Both the position numbers and the translations under genes were made by a program. The notes below the pieces were generated by a model. The model searched no databases, was not told where the DNA came from, and saw nothing but the letters and a program-made list of their open reading frames with translations. Below are positions 1-11,261 of a stretch of 64,000 nucleotides of DNA, piece by piece. Location: the NCBI GenBank assembly GCA_035236585.1, contig CP141132.1:24015445-24079444 (forward strand), read 5' to 3'. Origin of the DNA: Warburgia ugandensis (lineage: Eukaryota > Streptophyta > Magnoliopsida > Canellales > Canellaceae). How positions within the stretch are numbered: the first letter of the stretch is position 1; every line of letters starts with the position of its first letter.

Positions 1-120
1 TCATGAAGTACCACCTAGGAAGTGATTTGAGCCCTCCATTCCTTTCCAAATCTAGTACCTCAATTGCCTTCTTTTGGATGTTTTTTGGAAGTAAGGACAC
101 TTGAACTTTACATTTGTAAG
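1..120. other. Unassigned flank left of the first LTR
   Basis: No coding potential, RNA gene or repeat that I recognise. It ends where an Athila-like LTR terminus begins. The last five bases (gtaag, 116-120) would be the left target-site duplication of the outermost element if that LTR end is placed correctly. The matching copy is not visible in the window. Confidence 0.4.
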
Positions 121-3100
121 TGATGTAGCCTTTAAATTTAACTCACAAGTGCATGAATCGGTTGTAAGATAGCATGCTAGTGAGGTTGATCCCATGAGGA
201 GTTGAATAAATGTGATGCTAGTGGTCTCTGCTTTAAACTATCTAGCCTAGCCAAAATAAAAAATACTTTTAATCCAAACTAAGAATGGAAATTGACACAT
301 GAAAATGGAAACTATGCAAGATTTAGAAACATGCTAAAATTGAAACTTTCCTAAAACATCCACTATCTAAAAATAAAAAATTTCATAAAACTTTCCTAAT
401 TGAAAACTTTCTAAATTTATGACTTCTCTAAACTAAGAACTTTCCTAAGCATGAAATTAAGCAACTATCTTATAGAAACATGCATCAAACAACTACTTTC
501 CTAATCATGCAACTTCTAAAGCAAGCAATTAAACTCATGGAATGGAATTTTAATAACTAGGAACCTAAGCAACAACATGGAAATAACTAAACAAAATCAT
601 CTTAACTAACTATTTTTCTTAATATGAATGAATGCAACAACTTAAATCTCAATTAATCAATAGCTCACTGTGACGACCCGGGCTTTTATATTGCAATTTT
701 AAAATAACAAGCTTTTACTTGTGAGAGTGATCTCTATTTTTAAAACAAATTTTCAAAATGAATGCAGCGAAAATTTTCTTTTATTTGAAACTTTTTTCAT
801 GCAAACCTCAAGTGTTATTAATTCATCTTAATGAATAGATAATGAATCATGCCCTGGCAATTTTTGGACAAAATATAAAATGAATAACTACTATTCCCAA
901 GATTGTTAATCATAGCCCAAGTTACAAATAATGACCTACAACCAATTTTTACATCAAATACTAAAAGGATCACTCAGTATGAAATCTAGTACAATTATTT
1001 CCTCGGCCTTACCTTCCCTCACTTGACTGTACCATTAACACTTTTTGAAGCTCCTTCTAATCGTACTTTGTCTGATCTAAAAAATAATGGAATTGGTTGA
1101 GTATTCATCATACTCAATAGGTGACCTGATACTACCAAATTTGAAAACACGGTATGCAAGGGGCATAATTTTGAAGAAAAGTAATAAGATCATACAATTT
1201 CATTTTTTTGTAACAATGGGTATTTATGCATAAATTATAAAACTCATTTACACATTTCCAAACCATGGAACTTTTATAGAATCCGTCAATATAAACATTA
1301 CAAAAAATAGTAGCAGTCAATCAATTCATGCACTAGAATTTTCGACGAACACATGAAGCCAACTGCTCAAAATCAATAATTCATGCAATCATAATAATTA
1401 GTAAAAATATTTAAGTAGTAATTGATCAAATCAAATGGTAGAATTTCAACCCAACGATAGATATCATGAATGTGGATATCTCGGTGAACACATCAAGCCG
1501 ATGGGTCGGCGAACATATCAAGCCGATTGGTTACGAGTACTTGTCTATGACCATCTCAATGCTATATGCATATTGATATCAAACTAAAATCATAGGGTTA
1601 GCTATGCTCATGATCAGAATGTATTTTGGAATCTTGTATCTCTGGTATCTAGAGACCAGCCCACCATAGCCTCCACAGTGACTATGGATATGTCCTCGAA
1701 TAGGGTGCCATGAACACCTCCAGTGGTCATCCCTGTTTATTACAGTAGTCGAGGAAGGGACAATGCCGCTTTGGGCATTGATACCTACCACCTTTGGTGG
1801 TTAGAGGCTAGGAGGCCAACCCCATACATAAACATCCTTTCAGCATAGTGTCCACCAGGCTCATTAGCCCAAAAAATATACACATATTCCAAATCTCAAT
1901 CATCATAAATCATGCAATTTATGCAACTAGTTTCAAAATATGTATGCAGTGCATATATAAAGAGTATTCATGAAATATGCAAGCAATCACATTCAAGATC
2001 ATAAATCATGAGGACAATCCGCATGCTTATTATAAGAATATCATATCCCAAAAAGCATACTAAACAGGATAATAGAGTTAAGTAAATCATTTATATTTTG
2101 AAATGCATTTGAAAACTTAGTAGTATTAGACTACCTACCTCGATGTCTCTTGGATTGTGTTTCTCTTCAATTCGAGTCCTAGCTCACCTTTGTGAGGTCT
2201 TGGATATTATTTGGAAATAAGAATCCAAGTATTATTTTCTATTCTTTATATATCATCAATTAGATTTACAGATCAACGACTAGATCTATTCTTTAGTTTA
2301 TAGATCTCTGATTTGTGTGTCTCCAAGCTAGATCTCACTTATAATGGTTGACCTATGTGATTCAGGGTTGATCTTAGAGCATCCAATGGATCAATTTATG
2401 AGATATGATAATCTTTAATCTTGTAGATATATGAGATTTCTATAGTTTTTAGGCTATAGTTACATTAAATAGTCCTTTGATCCTAAATTTTATTATATAA
2501 TTAGGTTCGCCTCATTAAGACGAATGCAATGGTCCTTTTGGATCATCGATCGGAGTTATATAGCCTTCTTAATTGAAATTTTAGTGTTGTAAGTCAGATA
2601 AATGATCCAGATTCTACAAAATAGGGTCTGTGCGTCACAGTTCCTAGGACGCGTGTGCATCCCAGTTGAATCGAGATTGCACCCATACACTCACACGTGC
2701 CCGAAATATGCTCCAAAGTGCGTGTTCTAGATGTGCATTACGCGTGTGCGTCCTGGTAACTTGATTAGGTCGACCAGATGAGGCAATCTAATCTAAACAA
2801 TCCAATCATCCAGGTCCCTGATCAATGTCCAGGTTGCCTCAGTGTTTCCACTGTCTTAGGTTTTCTAGGTTTTCGGGGTCCCATCGACTTATTGGATGGC
2901 TTGGATTAGCCATTCAAGCTGTCCTTGCTCGTGTTCCAAATCAGATCCAACTAATCTATTTTCACCAACGATGTCTAGCTGGTGAAAGCAGATCTGGTAT
3001 GGATCTGAGTTGATCTTCACTGAAAAAGCAAGAAACAAAGCAAAAAGGGAAGATGGTTACCTGATTTGAGCTGGGCAAATGGTGGTTCTAGGTCTCTAGT

Positions 3101-5945
3101 GGTGCAATCTTCTTCATGCCACCAGAACCCTAGACGTTGGAGGATGTAGAGGAAACAGTGGTGGTTGGGAAAGAGAAGAAAGGGGAAAGCGAACTTGGGG
3201 CAGTTGCCAGAAACACAGAGGAAATGGGAGAAGGGTTTTTTAGTTAGGTTTTTGTTGGAACTCTGTGTCACTTGAAAACATAGAGAATTAGGGGAAATCG
3301 GAGGGGAAGGAGAGGAGTTTTTGCCAGAGATGGAAAAGATGATGATCGAGGAGAGAGAAAAGAGGGTTCTTTATAGCCTGTGAAGGCAATGCCATCTCGT
3401 GGCGGTGCCACCATTTTTCCCTATGCCGCAGAGGAAGAAGGCTATAGAAGGTTGGTGCCTACCAGATTTTCGGCGCAAATGCTGCAGTGATGAGAGCTGA
3501 TGCAAGCGATGATACCATGATGACATGGTGCTGATGTAGGTGATGACACATGGATGACACAGTTATGATGTAATGGTGTGCGTTAACAAAATAGCCCTAT
3601 GCATTTTTTTAATTACCAAAATATCCTTCATCTTCCAACGCTCATAACTTTTTCATAAGTGTTCTTTGAGGTGTTGGATTCCATTTCTCGAGTAGAATCT
3701 AGTTATGGTCATATTTTCACAAATTCTCTCTTTACATATTTTAAATAAAATAGAACATTTATCCACCCGTCCAATATAAACACTATGATTGATTGTGATT
3801 GAAAAAGTGTTACTATTATTTGACAAAAATATCTTAAAATTTTGAGTCATTACACTTACTCAAAACCATAATTGATTGAATGAACAATGAAATCAATGAA
3901 CTATGAAAAGAAAATCAAGTTGATATTGTCATTCAAATTTCAACCACTAAGCCCTTAAAACCCATGCATTACTTTTGGATTGGATGCATAGTTTCTTAGG
4001 TCTTTTAATTGATGGGATTTCAACACAAATCAACACCTACTCATTATATCCTTAACATGCAACACATAAATAAGAAATATTAATGTTCATTCATCAATTA
4101 AAAAGTAGTCCATTAATCATGAAAAAGTGGGCATACAAGTGATTACATGAAAGGTGCTTTCCACTTTTGATGAAAATGCACCATTGTTTCTTCACACTTA
4201 TATCCATAACCAGAGCTAAATAATGATTCTTACTCTAATAAACTTATGATTCAAGGGAAATTCTAATGGAATAACAAGGCAAAACTCAAAGGAAACTAAG
4301 AGAACAAGGCTAGAATTCCAGGAAACTAAAAAGAGAACTCAAAGGTAGTGGAAAGCAAAGGGAAAGATTAGATTTAGGGTGACTTTCCTTGGCTGTCACT
4401 TCAAGGGAAAAACTATCCTTGAATCTCATCTTTAATCAAGGAAAAACAAAGCAAAGCAAAGCAACAACTAGCATGAAAGTAAAATCAAGCAAGGACAAAA
4501 CTACCTTTGAAAGGATGATCAAATACCCTAAGGACCATGCATTGAACAGCTTGGAGGAGTATAACCATGCCAGCCACCCAAAGGAATTAAAATTTCAAAG
4601 AAAAAGAGAGAAATTAGAGAAGTAGGAAGAGGATATCTCCTTCCCCAATGGATGAGGCATCTTTTTCCTTAAAGAAAAATTGTCACTCCAACTTAGGTTT
4701 TTGCTGGATTTTATAGTTTTTCTCCTATTATTCCTAGGGTGTCCTAATAATATGGTATGGTGGGGATGAAACACATGCAATTTTGGATGGTAGGTAAGTT
4801 AGGGTTTCAAAAGACGAAAGTGGGTGAGAGGTTGGTGGCCCTTTACACGTGGAGTAGGTGGGAGATGCCACCCTTTTAGGAAGGGGCATCTCCCCCTTCA
4901 AAATAGGAAAGTTGGTGGATGGATGAGGTAAGAATGAGATAGGAATATGGAAAGAAGGAGAGGGGAAAGTGGGAGGAAAGAGATCGGTAGGAAAAACTTA
5001 GGAAAGTGAGGTGAGATGAAAATTTTTGATTGGTTAAGGGATTTTTTAAGAGGTGGGGATTGGTTCGGTGGTTGGTATGATAGTTTAGGAAGGTGGAGGA
5101 GTCTTGGAATGGTAGGAATCTTGAATGGAAAGTCAAATTTGTGGTGCTACTTAGGGGTGAAATGGAAGGAGAGGAAAAAGTGGGAAAATTTGAGAAAAAC
5201 ATAAAAAATTGAAGACTCATCATATTGGTCTACATGCCAACTTTTCATAATAAATTTTCTCTTAATTTCCTTCAAAATATCCATTAGAATATCATTGATT
5301 ATCCTCTTGATTTTTCTCTAATCCTAGCCTTCTATTTAGTTTAGCTTAATGGCCTTGATGGCTAACTTTGAGGGCTTCATTGGCTACGCTTTATGGTTGG
5401 CTTAGATGGCTCTCTTAGCTTGGCTTTATGACTCCATCCCCTAGCTTGCGTTGCTTGAATGGTTTGGCTTGAATTCCTTAGCTTGTCACCTTGTTTCATG
5501 GCCATGGTGGCCTGAATGATTGCCATGCAAAGGTGATGAAAATGCATGGCCTTCTTCATAGGTCTACTTTGGCCACCTTTAGCTCCTTTGATTTTATCCA
5601 TTGCTTGTCCTAAGATGATCTTTGACCTTTGGATTGATGACTTTTATGGTTTGACTCAATATTTTGATCTTGATCTTCAATTTCATCCCAATTGATCTTG
5701 GCCATTGAATCATCATCTCTCTTCCTACAAAAAGTAAAAAAAATCTAATCAAATCCTAAAAAATATGATTAATCATATACTTACCTTAAATAAGCCTATG
5801 GACCTACAAAATATTAAAATTTTGCTTCATTAGGTACAAATGCACATGTAACAAATTTTGGTCTAAAAACCCTAATTTACTCCTATAAGTTATAACCCAT
5901 GGGTAATTATTAAGGTAGTTTTCATGCAAAATTAGATACTTATCA
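121..5945 (-). mobile_element. Athila-like Ty3/gypsy LTR, 3' LTR, split by a nested solo LTR
   Basis: A fossil LTR read on the minus strand. It starts TGATAAG at 5945, directly after a polypurine tract, and ends near 121. The segments are 121-668 and about 3854-5945, roughly 2.6 kb once the nested solo LTR (669-3853) is removed. It shares its start with the LTRs starting at 30821 and 41828. Its end (near 121-200: tgtagcctttaaa, then gttgatcccatgagg) matches the LTR ends at 25369, 27132, 35287 and the reverse of 44600-44681. This end signature (caagtgcatgaat, gatcccatgagga) recurs at every LTR of this family. Conserved blocks include the lines around 4790-4890 (aaggggcatctccccc) and 5340-5640. 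The best reading is the 3' LTR of an element whose 5' LTR is at 25369-27131. Confidence 0.7.
669..3853 (-). mobile_element. Solo LTR, giant-LTR family (copy A)
   Basis: The ends are TGTGACGACCCGGG at 669 and ...GAGTCATTACA at 3853, so on the minus strand it starts TGTAATGACTC and ends ...CCCGGGTCGTCACA. This matches the ends of the copy at 36801-41404. The flanking bases ctcac (664-668) and cttac (3854-3858) form a 5-bp target duplication with one C/T difference. No interior, primer site or coding sequence lies between the ends, so it is a solo LTR left by LTR-LTR recombination. At 3185 bp it is shorter than the other two copies and probably a different subfamily. It is old, judging by the diverged duplication. 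Confidence 0.8.
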
Positions 5946-5958
5946 CAACCCCCAACCA
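5946..5958 (-). other. Polypurine tract of Athila-like element
   Basis: On the minus strand this reads as a G-rich run (gggggttgtg) ending exactly where TGATAAG starts the LTR. That is the expected arrangement for second-strand priming just upstream of a 3' LTR. The equivalent tract at 30822-30830 adjoins the LTR at 30821. Confidence 0.7.
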
Positions 5959-6964
5959 GCATTTTACTAGTCCCAAGCAAAACATATGAAAATTATTTTT
6001 CAAAAACTAATATAAGGTGCAACTTTAGTAGGTACTCATGATTATATTTAGCACATGTAACAAGCCTTTAAACACCTAAGTTACCACTAGTGGATGAGTT
6101 TGGCCTCTTAAGTGTTTGCCATGAATATACCCACAAAATTGTCAAAATTTTTATGGAAGTCTTTTATTCATCTGAAATTTTTTTTCTCTTATTCAGCTTA
6201 TACTAAATATATAACTTTAGCCTGCTAATAGAGATGAACAAAAAAGTTCAAAATCCTATCCTTATGCTAATGATATCCTGATATTTTATTAAACTTTAGA
6301 AGATGAGTGTGTTATAGCTAATGCATAATTATAGTCTCCAAGATAAATATAACCTAAATTATCATTCAAGTGTATGCTTTGACTTCAATTCTCATAGAAT
6401 ATACTTATCACTTAGAAAGAAGTCATTTAGAAAGGGGTACTCTCTCATTAATATGTGAGTAGAATGTTGTCTCATCAAGTCCAAAAATCTCACATATTTC
6501 ATACAAAAGAATGATAACTTAAAAGGAATGGTAATGGTCTCATGAAAGGATATCAACTATTAAGAATGTTATGCTCTACCAAACTCTTTATTCATTTATA
6601 ACTATATCCAAGCCATACTTCTCCTAAGATCAAGTTAGGACTTCTATTAGGAAAAAATGTATGCTTAGGTAGGGGTTATCGAAAGAATTAGTATAAAGGT
6701 TTACAAAGGTTGAAAAATATGTAAAGGTCTTCTATCATTGTATTCGCAACTTTTTCATTTTTCTTCACACGAGTGAACATTCTTCTTTTTCATTGGTTTT
6801 TTTTTTTTTTTTTTCACTTGACTTTACATATAGCCTTTCGAACTTTTTGTTCTTTTTAACCTTGATGTTCATATCTTGAATTGTATTGTTCATACTTTTT
6901 TCAAAGATATTCTTCAATATTCTCTACATATTTCCAAAACAAATGGGTAATGGATATATTTTAG

Positions 6965-7823
6965 GAGTTCAAGTAGCACATACCTCTTGTGGAGGTTTAT
7001 GGGATACTGTAGCAGCCATGAACAATTGAAACATACTTTTAAGCTTGTCCATTCTTCCACTTAATTTTTCAGCGATAGAGTAGAGCTTATGGGATAGATT
7101 AGTATGCACTCCTATCTCATAAAGACCTCCTTTCTTAGTGGGCTGGTTAGTTTATTCTCTCCTATTTGAATAATCCCATTGCTGAGAATTATAGGCCATT
7201 GTCAGAAAGAATTCCCATACCTCACTTTCATCTTTTAACATGAGGGTCCCTCCACTTGCTGCATCTATCATTTGTCTATTTTGAGGCATCAATGCCTCAT
7301 AAAAGTATTGAACCTACTTCCATTTATCAAATCTATGATGACTGCATTTTTGTGGTAGTCCAATTTACCATTCGCAACATTTGTAATATTGTTCATCATC
7401 CCTTGGTTGGAAATTTATAATTTTGCAATGCAGGGCATTTGTTTTGTCAACGGGGAAGAATTTGTTCAAAAACTTCTTAGACAATCGGTCCCATGTATGT
7501 ATAGAACCTACCTCTAAGGAATTAAACCATGACTTGGCTTTGTCCTTAAGTGAGAATGGGAATAACCTAAGCCTAATTGAATCATCCAAAAATTTTTGGA
7601 ATTGAAATGTGACACAAATATCAAGGAACGTCTTGATATGTAGGTAGGGGTCTCTGCGGTCTCGACCATAAAAAGTAGGGAGTAATTGAATCACTCCTAG
7701 CTTTAACTCAAAGTGGTCTACATTTGTGGGAGGTAAAGCTATGCAGGATGGGGTATTGATTTGGAGAGGCGCATAAAAATCTCTAATTGTTTTACACTCA
7801 ATCTCTACTGGTGATTCAACCAT
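6965..7823 (-). pseudogene. Athila/Tat-type gag remnant (E1)
   Basis: A 152-residue open stretch (7365-7823) contains RLFPFSLKDKAKSWFNSL and the pattern 'GRDRRDPYLHIKTFLDIC'. This is the retrotransposon gag core of Athila/Tat elements: a capsid-like protein that packages the element RNA in cytoplasmic particles. Gag-like similarity continues leftward to about 6965 in other frames. A second, more decayed copy of the same region lies at about 12300-13092 (element E4), with the same order of motifs. I call it a fossil with a few breaks. No protease follows. Confidence 0.75.
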
Positions 7824-8039
7824 GGGGATAAGAACTAGGTTTGTTTCCCCTTGGTGTTGGATGCATTAAATCTTTAGGTCTAAAGGTAGTATCTCTAGGT
7901 TCTGAGATCGACACCCCTACATGAACTAACCTAATCTAAACTGTCTTAATCTAAATGCTAACTCTAACTTTATGTAATGCAAACAAAAGGCACAGTCAAA
8001 CAAAAATTTGATTTTCTTGAATTTGTGTGGGGACAATGC

Positions 8040-8220
8040 TTTTAATTAGCCTAATCTAGTGCTCCTCCTCTCCTCTCCTTTCGATTTGATTATTGCTTAC
8101 TAGTTTGGTTCTATGTAAGGTGGTTAATACAACCCTCATGTAAGGAGGCGTTTAAACCTCAACAAACATCATCAAGAGGTAGGGGAAGAGCGAGGCTCTA
8201 TTAGATAACCCCCAATAACC
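8040..8220 (-). repeat. Leader module shared with the giant LTR family
   Basis: Positions 8177-8213 are the exact reverse complement of 39386-39422 (37 of 37 bases), and 8135-8154 is the exact reverse complement of 39444-39463. Weaker similarity covers the flanks. Here the module sits between primer site and gag of an Athila-like element. At 39380-39600 and 62477-62690 it lies inside long LTRs of a different family. In all three it is in the sense orientation of its element. Related but more diverged versions occur in the leaders of E2 (34262-34420), E3 (45370-45520) and E4 (about 13340-13580). Confidence 0.8.
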
Positions 8221-9027
8221 ACAGTGCTCAAAAGCCACTAGAGTGGTAATAAATTCTGTCTTAATAAGAGGGTCCCACGAGCATGTGAGAGCCCTATAGG
8301 TCTCTTCTGATTGATTTTAATTTGATTTGAAGGTAGGGTAGTGCTTGAGGTGATTATCCTAGGTAGGCTAAGGAGAGGTGATGAAATTCACCCTTGATCT
8401 TGGGGGGGTAGGGTACCCTTACTAATTAAATTTCACACTCCATGGTAGTTCGATCAGCATACATATCACCTTAAAGCCTTAAACGGGCCCTAAGAATGCA
8501 ATTAAAATAGTAAACTAATGCAAAACCATAAAAACATAGTAGTTATCAAATATGCCTTCTATATGCACTTATACTACCAAAAAATGCAAATACAAACCCT
8601 AATCGAATAATTAAAAGGAGTGATGAAACTTACAATGGGGTTTTTGGTGAAGATCAAGTGTGGACCACCTTATCCAACACTTGCCTGTATTATATAACCC
8701 TTTAAAAATTGATATAGAAATTGCAAATTACAAAAGGACGTCACTACAAGATTCACTCAAAAGAAAAGAAAAATTCTAATCTAGGAAAGCAGGGAAATTT
8801 CTATTATGATGAAGATCTCTTTGTTAATTTCCTCCACTTTCCTATTTACTAAAAAAGAAAATTAGAAATAAGTACCACATTCAGGAAATTAGGTGGTTAT
8901 GCATTAAAAAAAAATAAAAAATGCACCTAAAATGCTAAAACTATGCAATTCCTAAAATTTTAAATATTTTTGAATTTTTGAATATTTTTGAAATTTTTAA
9001 TTAAAATTTGTAAAAACTCCATTGTGG

Positions 9028-9046
9028 GTCCTCGACAATGGTGCCA
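9028..9046 (-). other. Primer-binding site, tRNA-Asp type (E1)
   Basis: Minus-strand sequence TGGCACCATTGTCGAGGA. It closely resembles the TGGCGCCGTTGCCGGGGA primer site complementary to the 3' end of plant tRNA-Asp that Athila-type elements use. It lies six bases inside the LTR end at 9053, the same spacing as in E2 (35280/35287). Confidence 0.75.
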
Positions 9047-9052
9047 AAAACT

Positions 9053-11261
9053 TGTTGTTATTTTTCTCAAGTGCACAGGCTATTGTGGTATAGCTAATGC
9101 AAGTACAGGTTGATCCTACAGGGTCATGCTTTAGGAATTTAGAGTTTTTAATAAAATTTAATTATTTAAAAATTAAAATTAATTGAAAAAATTAACAAAA
9201 AGAGAGAGATCAACTTTAGATGTGTTTAATCAATGAAATCACATAATCTAATCCATAGAAAACAAAAATTTAACTAAAAGATTAAGAAAATTTCATTTTC
9301 CTAGACTACATATCTTCAATTTTGATAGATCTGGTATCCTAAATCATGATAAGCCTTTATCAATGTCTTTAGCATATACGTGAATAGAGATCTATTGGTT
9401 GGATTTGTCAGATTCTTCAAAATCCTAAACTTTTGGGCTAAATTGTGACTCTGGGATTTGGATAGTCTAGATTAAGTTACTAATTTCAGATTAAAGATCA
9501 GAGACATCAATTAAGTCCAGGGATGTCCTAAGAATAAATTTTGAATGTTAATTAAAAAATAGATAAGAAACAGAAGAGAATAGGCAATTCTTGGTTGTTA
9601 AGGCTAACCCGTTGATTGGGTTAAGCCTTCATTGATCTAATTTGGATTAGGCAGTTCATAGATAAGAAAAAGACAGATAAAATGGAACTATAATTAAATA
9701 GGACACAGATGGAAATAAAAAGAGGACAGAAATGTAATTGAATTTAAAGGGCAAAAGGCAAAAATGGAATTTGATAAAAAAAATTTGGTTTTTAACAAAA
9801 AGCAAAAAGAAACCTGACGAAGAAGCTGGAGGAAGATGGGGGAAAGGGAAAGAGAAGGAGGAGAAGGGAGAGGAGAAAATGAGAAAAAGAGGAAAGGAAG
9901 GGAAACCCCAGGCCGAGTTTCCTTCGAGGAACCATCCGATGATGGTTAGAGCTGGCGTCGTCGACTGGCTAAGTGTAGACAAAGGAAGATCTAGGGAAGA
10001 TGATGCCTTGGATGATGGAATAGGTGACCTGGGCAGATGTCTACCTCTGTGCGGTGGTGGAGAAGCAGGGGCAAACCAATGATGGCTGATGAAGACGATT
10101 CCTGCTGAGGAAGACAATGGCAGAGATGATGATGGAAGTGGGCCTAAGTGGAGACGACGCCTTCTAAGGATAGGGCATTGCACGACTCTAGAGGAATAGA
10201 GGTAAAATATAAAAAAATAAAAATCTGGTGTGGTGAACAGAGGAGTGCCCTAGGAGTAGAGGAGGAGATGATGCCTGGGTACGATCGGTGGAGGGTAGGC
10301 GATGACTTGACTATGTGGGACCGCCGTGCAGTGGTACTGGAAGGGGAGACAAAGAAAAGGGTGAAGGATCTAAGTAGACATCGTTGGGTTGGGAAAATCA
10401 AGCAAAAGGAAGGGACGATGGGTGGTGCACACCTGGGTTTGTGCGACTGGCTTGGACAAGGGAAACTAACCATCGATGGTTGGGGGCATCGATTGGCAAA
10501 TAGGTGGAAGAGGGAGGCTGGGAGTAGGTGAATGTGTAGTGGATTGGTGTGGTGAATGAAAAAAAGGTGCAGTGAAGAACTGGGGTGGTCTGTGGTAAAA
10601 ATATGATACAGTGCTGAGTTCCAACACCGAAGGGGAGAGATGAACATGGGATAGAGAAAATGAAGAGTAGAATTTTAAAGAAAGATGCAAGGAACAATAC
10701 TGAAATAGAAGATGGAGATTACAGTGAACACACTTCAACAGAACTGAAAAACTAAATAGCAAGAGACAATCAAAGGAAACTAAGCAAAGCTAAAAAATTC
10801 TCATTTCAAACTCTCATAGTTGTCCTCTTTATACAACTTTTCCCCCTCCAAATTCTCCTCCCCCTCTTTCCTTTAAGAGTTAGTTTCCTATTAGGAAACT
10901 TCCTCTTCTTCCAAATTAGGACTCATTTTCTATTAAGAAACCTTCAAATTCTGTTTTGATAGAGATCTGGTCCAATCATTGCTTTGTTGACTCGTCTACA
11001 CCATTGAATATTGATCTGAGCTATCCAACCCTCCTTTAGTTGATCTGCAAGCCCAAAGACTAGATTAGAGTCATCTAAACCATACATAAGCATCCACTTA
11101 GCTTAATTGATCATCTGACTATTAATTTTGATAAGTTATGGTTGGTTGTTCAATTTGAGCTATATTTTATATTTTATCCAAAAATTACCAAATTAATGCA
11201 TTAGATGGTCTAATTAAATGCTAAACTAGGGGGTCTTTTGGCCAAAATTAAACACTTAACA
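9053..11261 (-). mobile_element. 5' LTR of Athila-like element E1 (distinct LTR family)
   Basis: 2209-bp LTR on the minus strand, from TGTTAAGTGTTTAATTTTGG at 11261 to ...AACAACA at 9053, followed by the tRNA-Asp type primer site. A TATA-like motif (minus strand gttgtataaagag) lies at about 10828-10840. The region about 9813-9910 is almost pure purine on the plus strand. The start resembles the TGATAAG LTRs for some 15 bases and then diverges, so this is a separate subfamily. The right flank (taaag, 11262-11266) lies inside the gag-protease region of element E4, so E1 appears to be inserted there. Confidence 0.7.

Larger units (their letters stand above)
5946..9046 (-). mobile_element. Short Athila-like interior (E1), gag plus 3' untranslated region
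   Basis: Fossil Ty3/gypsy interior on the minus strand, between a primer site at 9028-9046 and a polypurine tract at 5946. It contains a leader (about 7824-9027), a gag-like region (about 6965-7823) and a non-coding 3' part (5946-6950) that aligns with 30830-31650 of element E2 (both carry a 'tagcacatgtaacaagcc / tagcatatgcaagaagcc' block just inside the tract). I see no protease, reverse transcriptase or integrase. The interior is about 3.1 kb, far below the 8 kb or more of a full Athila element. The two LTRs on either side do not match (see findings), so this may be a recombinant. Broken. Confidence 0.65.

Noticed and set aside
4876-5223. 115-residue open frame rich in Ser, Phe and Leu
   Set aside because: Low-complexity text inside an Athila-like LTR; no start context, domain or conservation in the other LTR copies.
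9656-10762. Several overlapping open frames of 98-175 residues on both strands
   Set aside because: They lie inside an LTR with strong purine/pyrimidine strand bias, which lowers stop frequency. No domain or codon pattern is visible.
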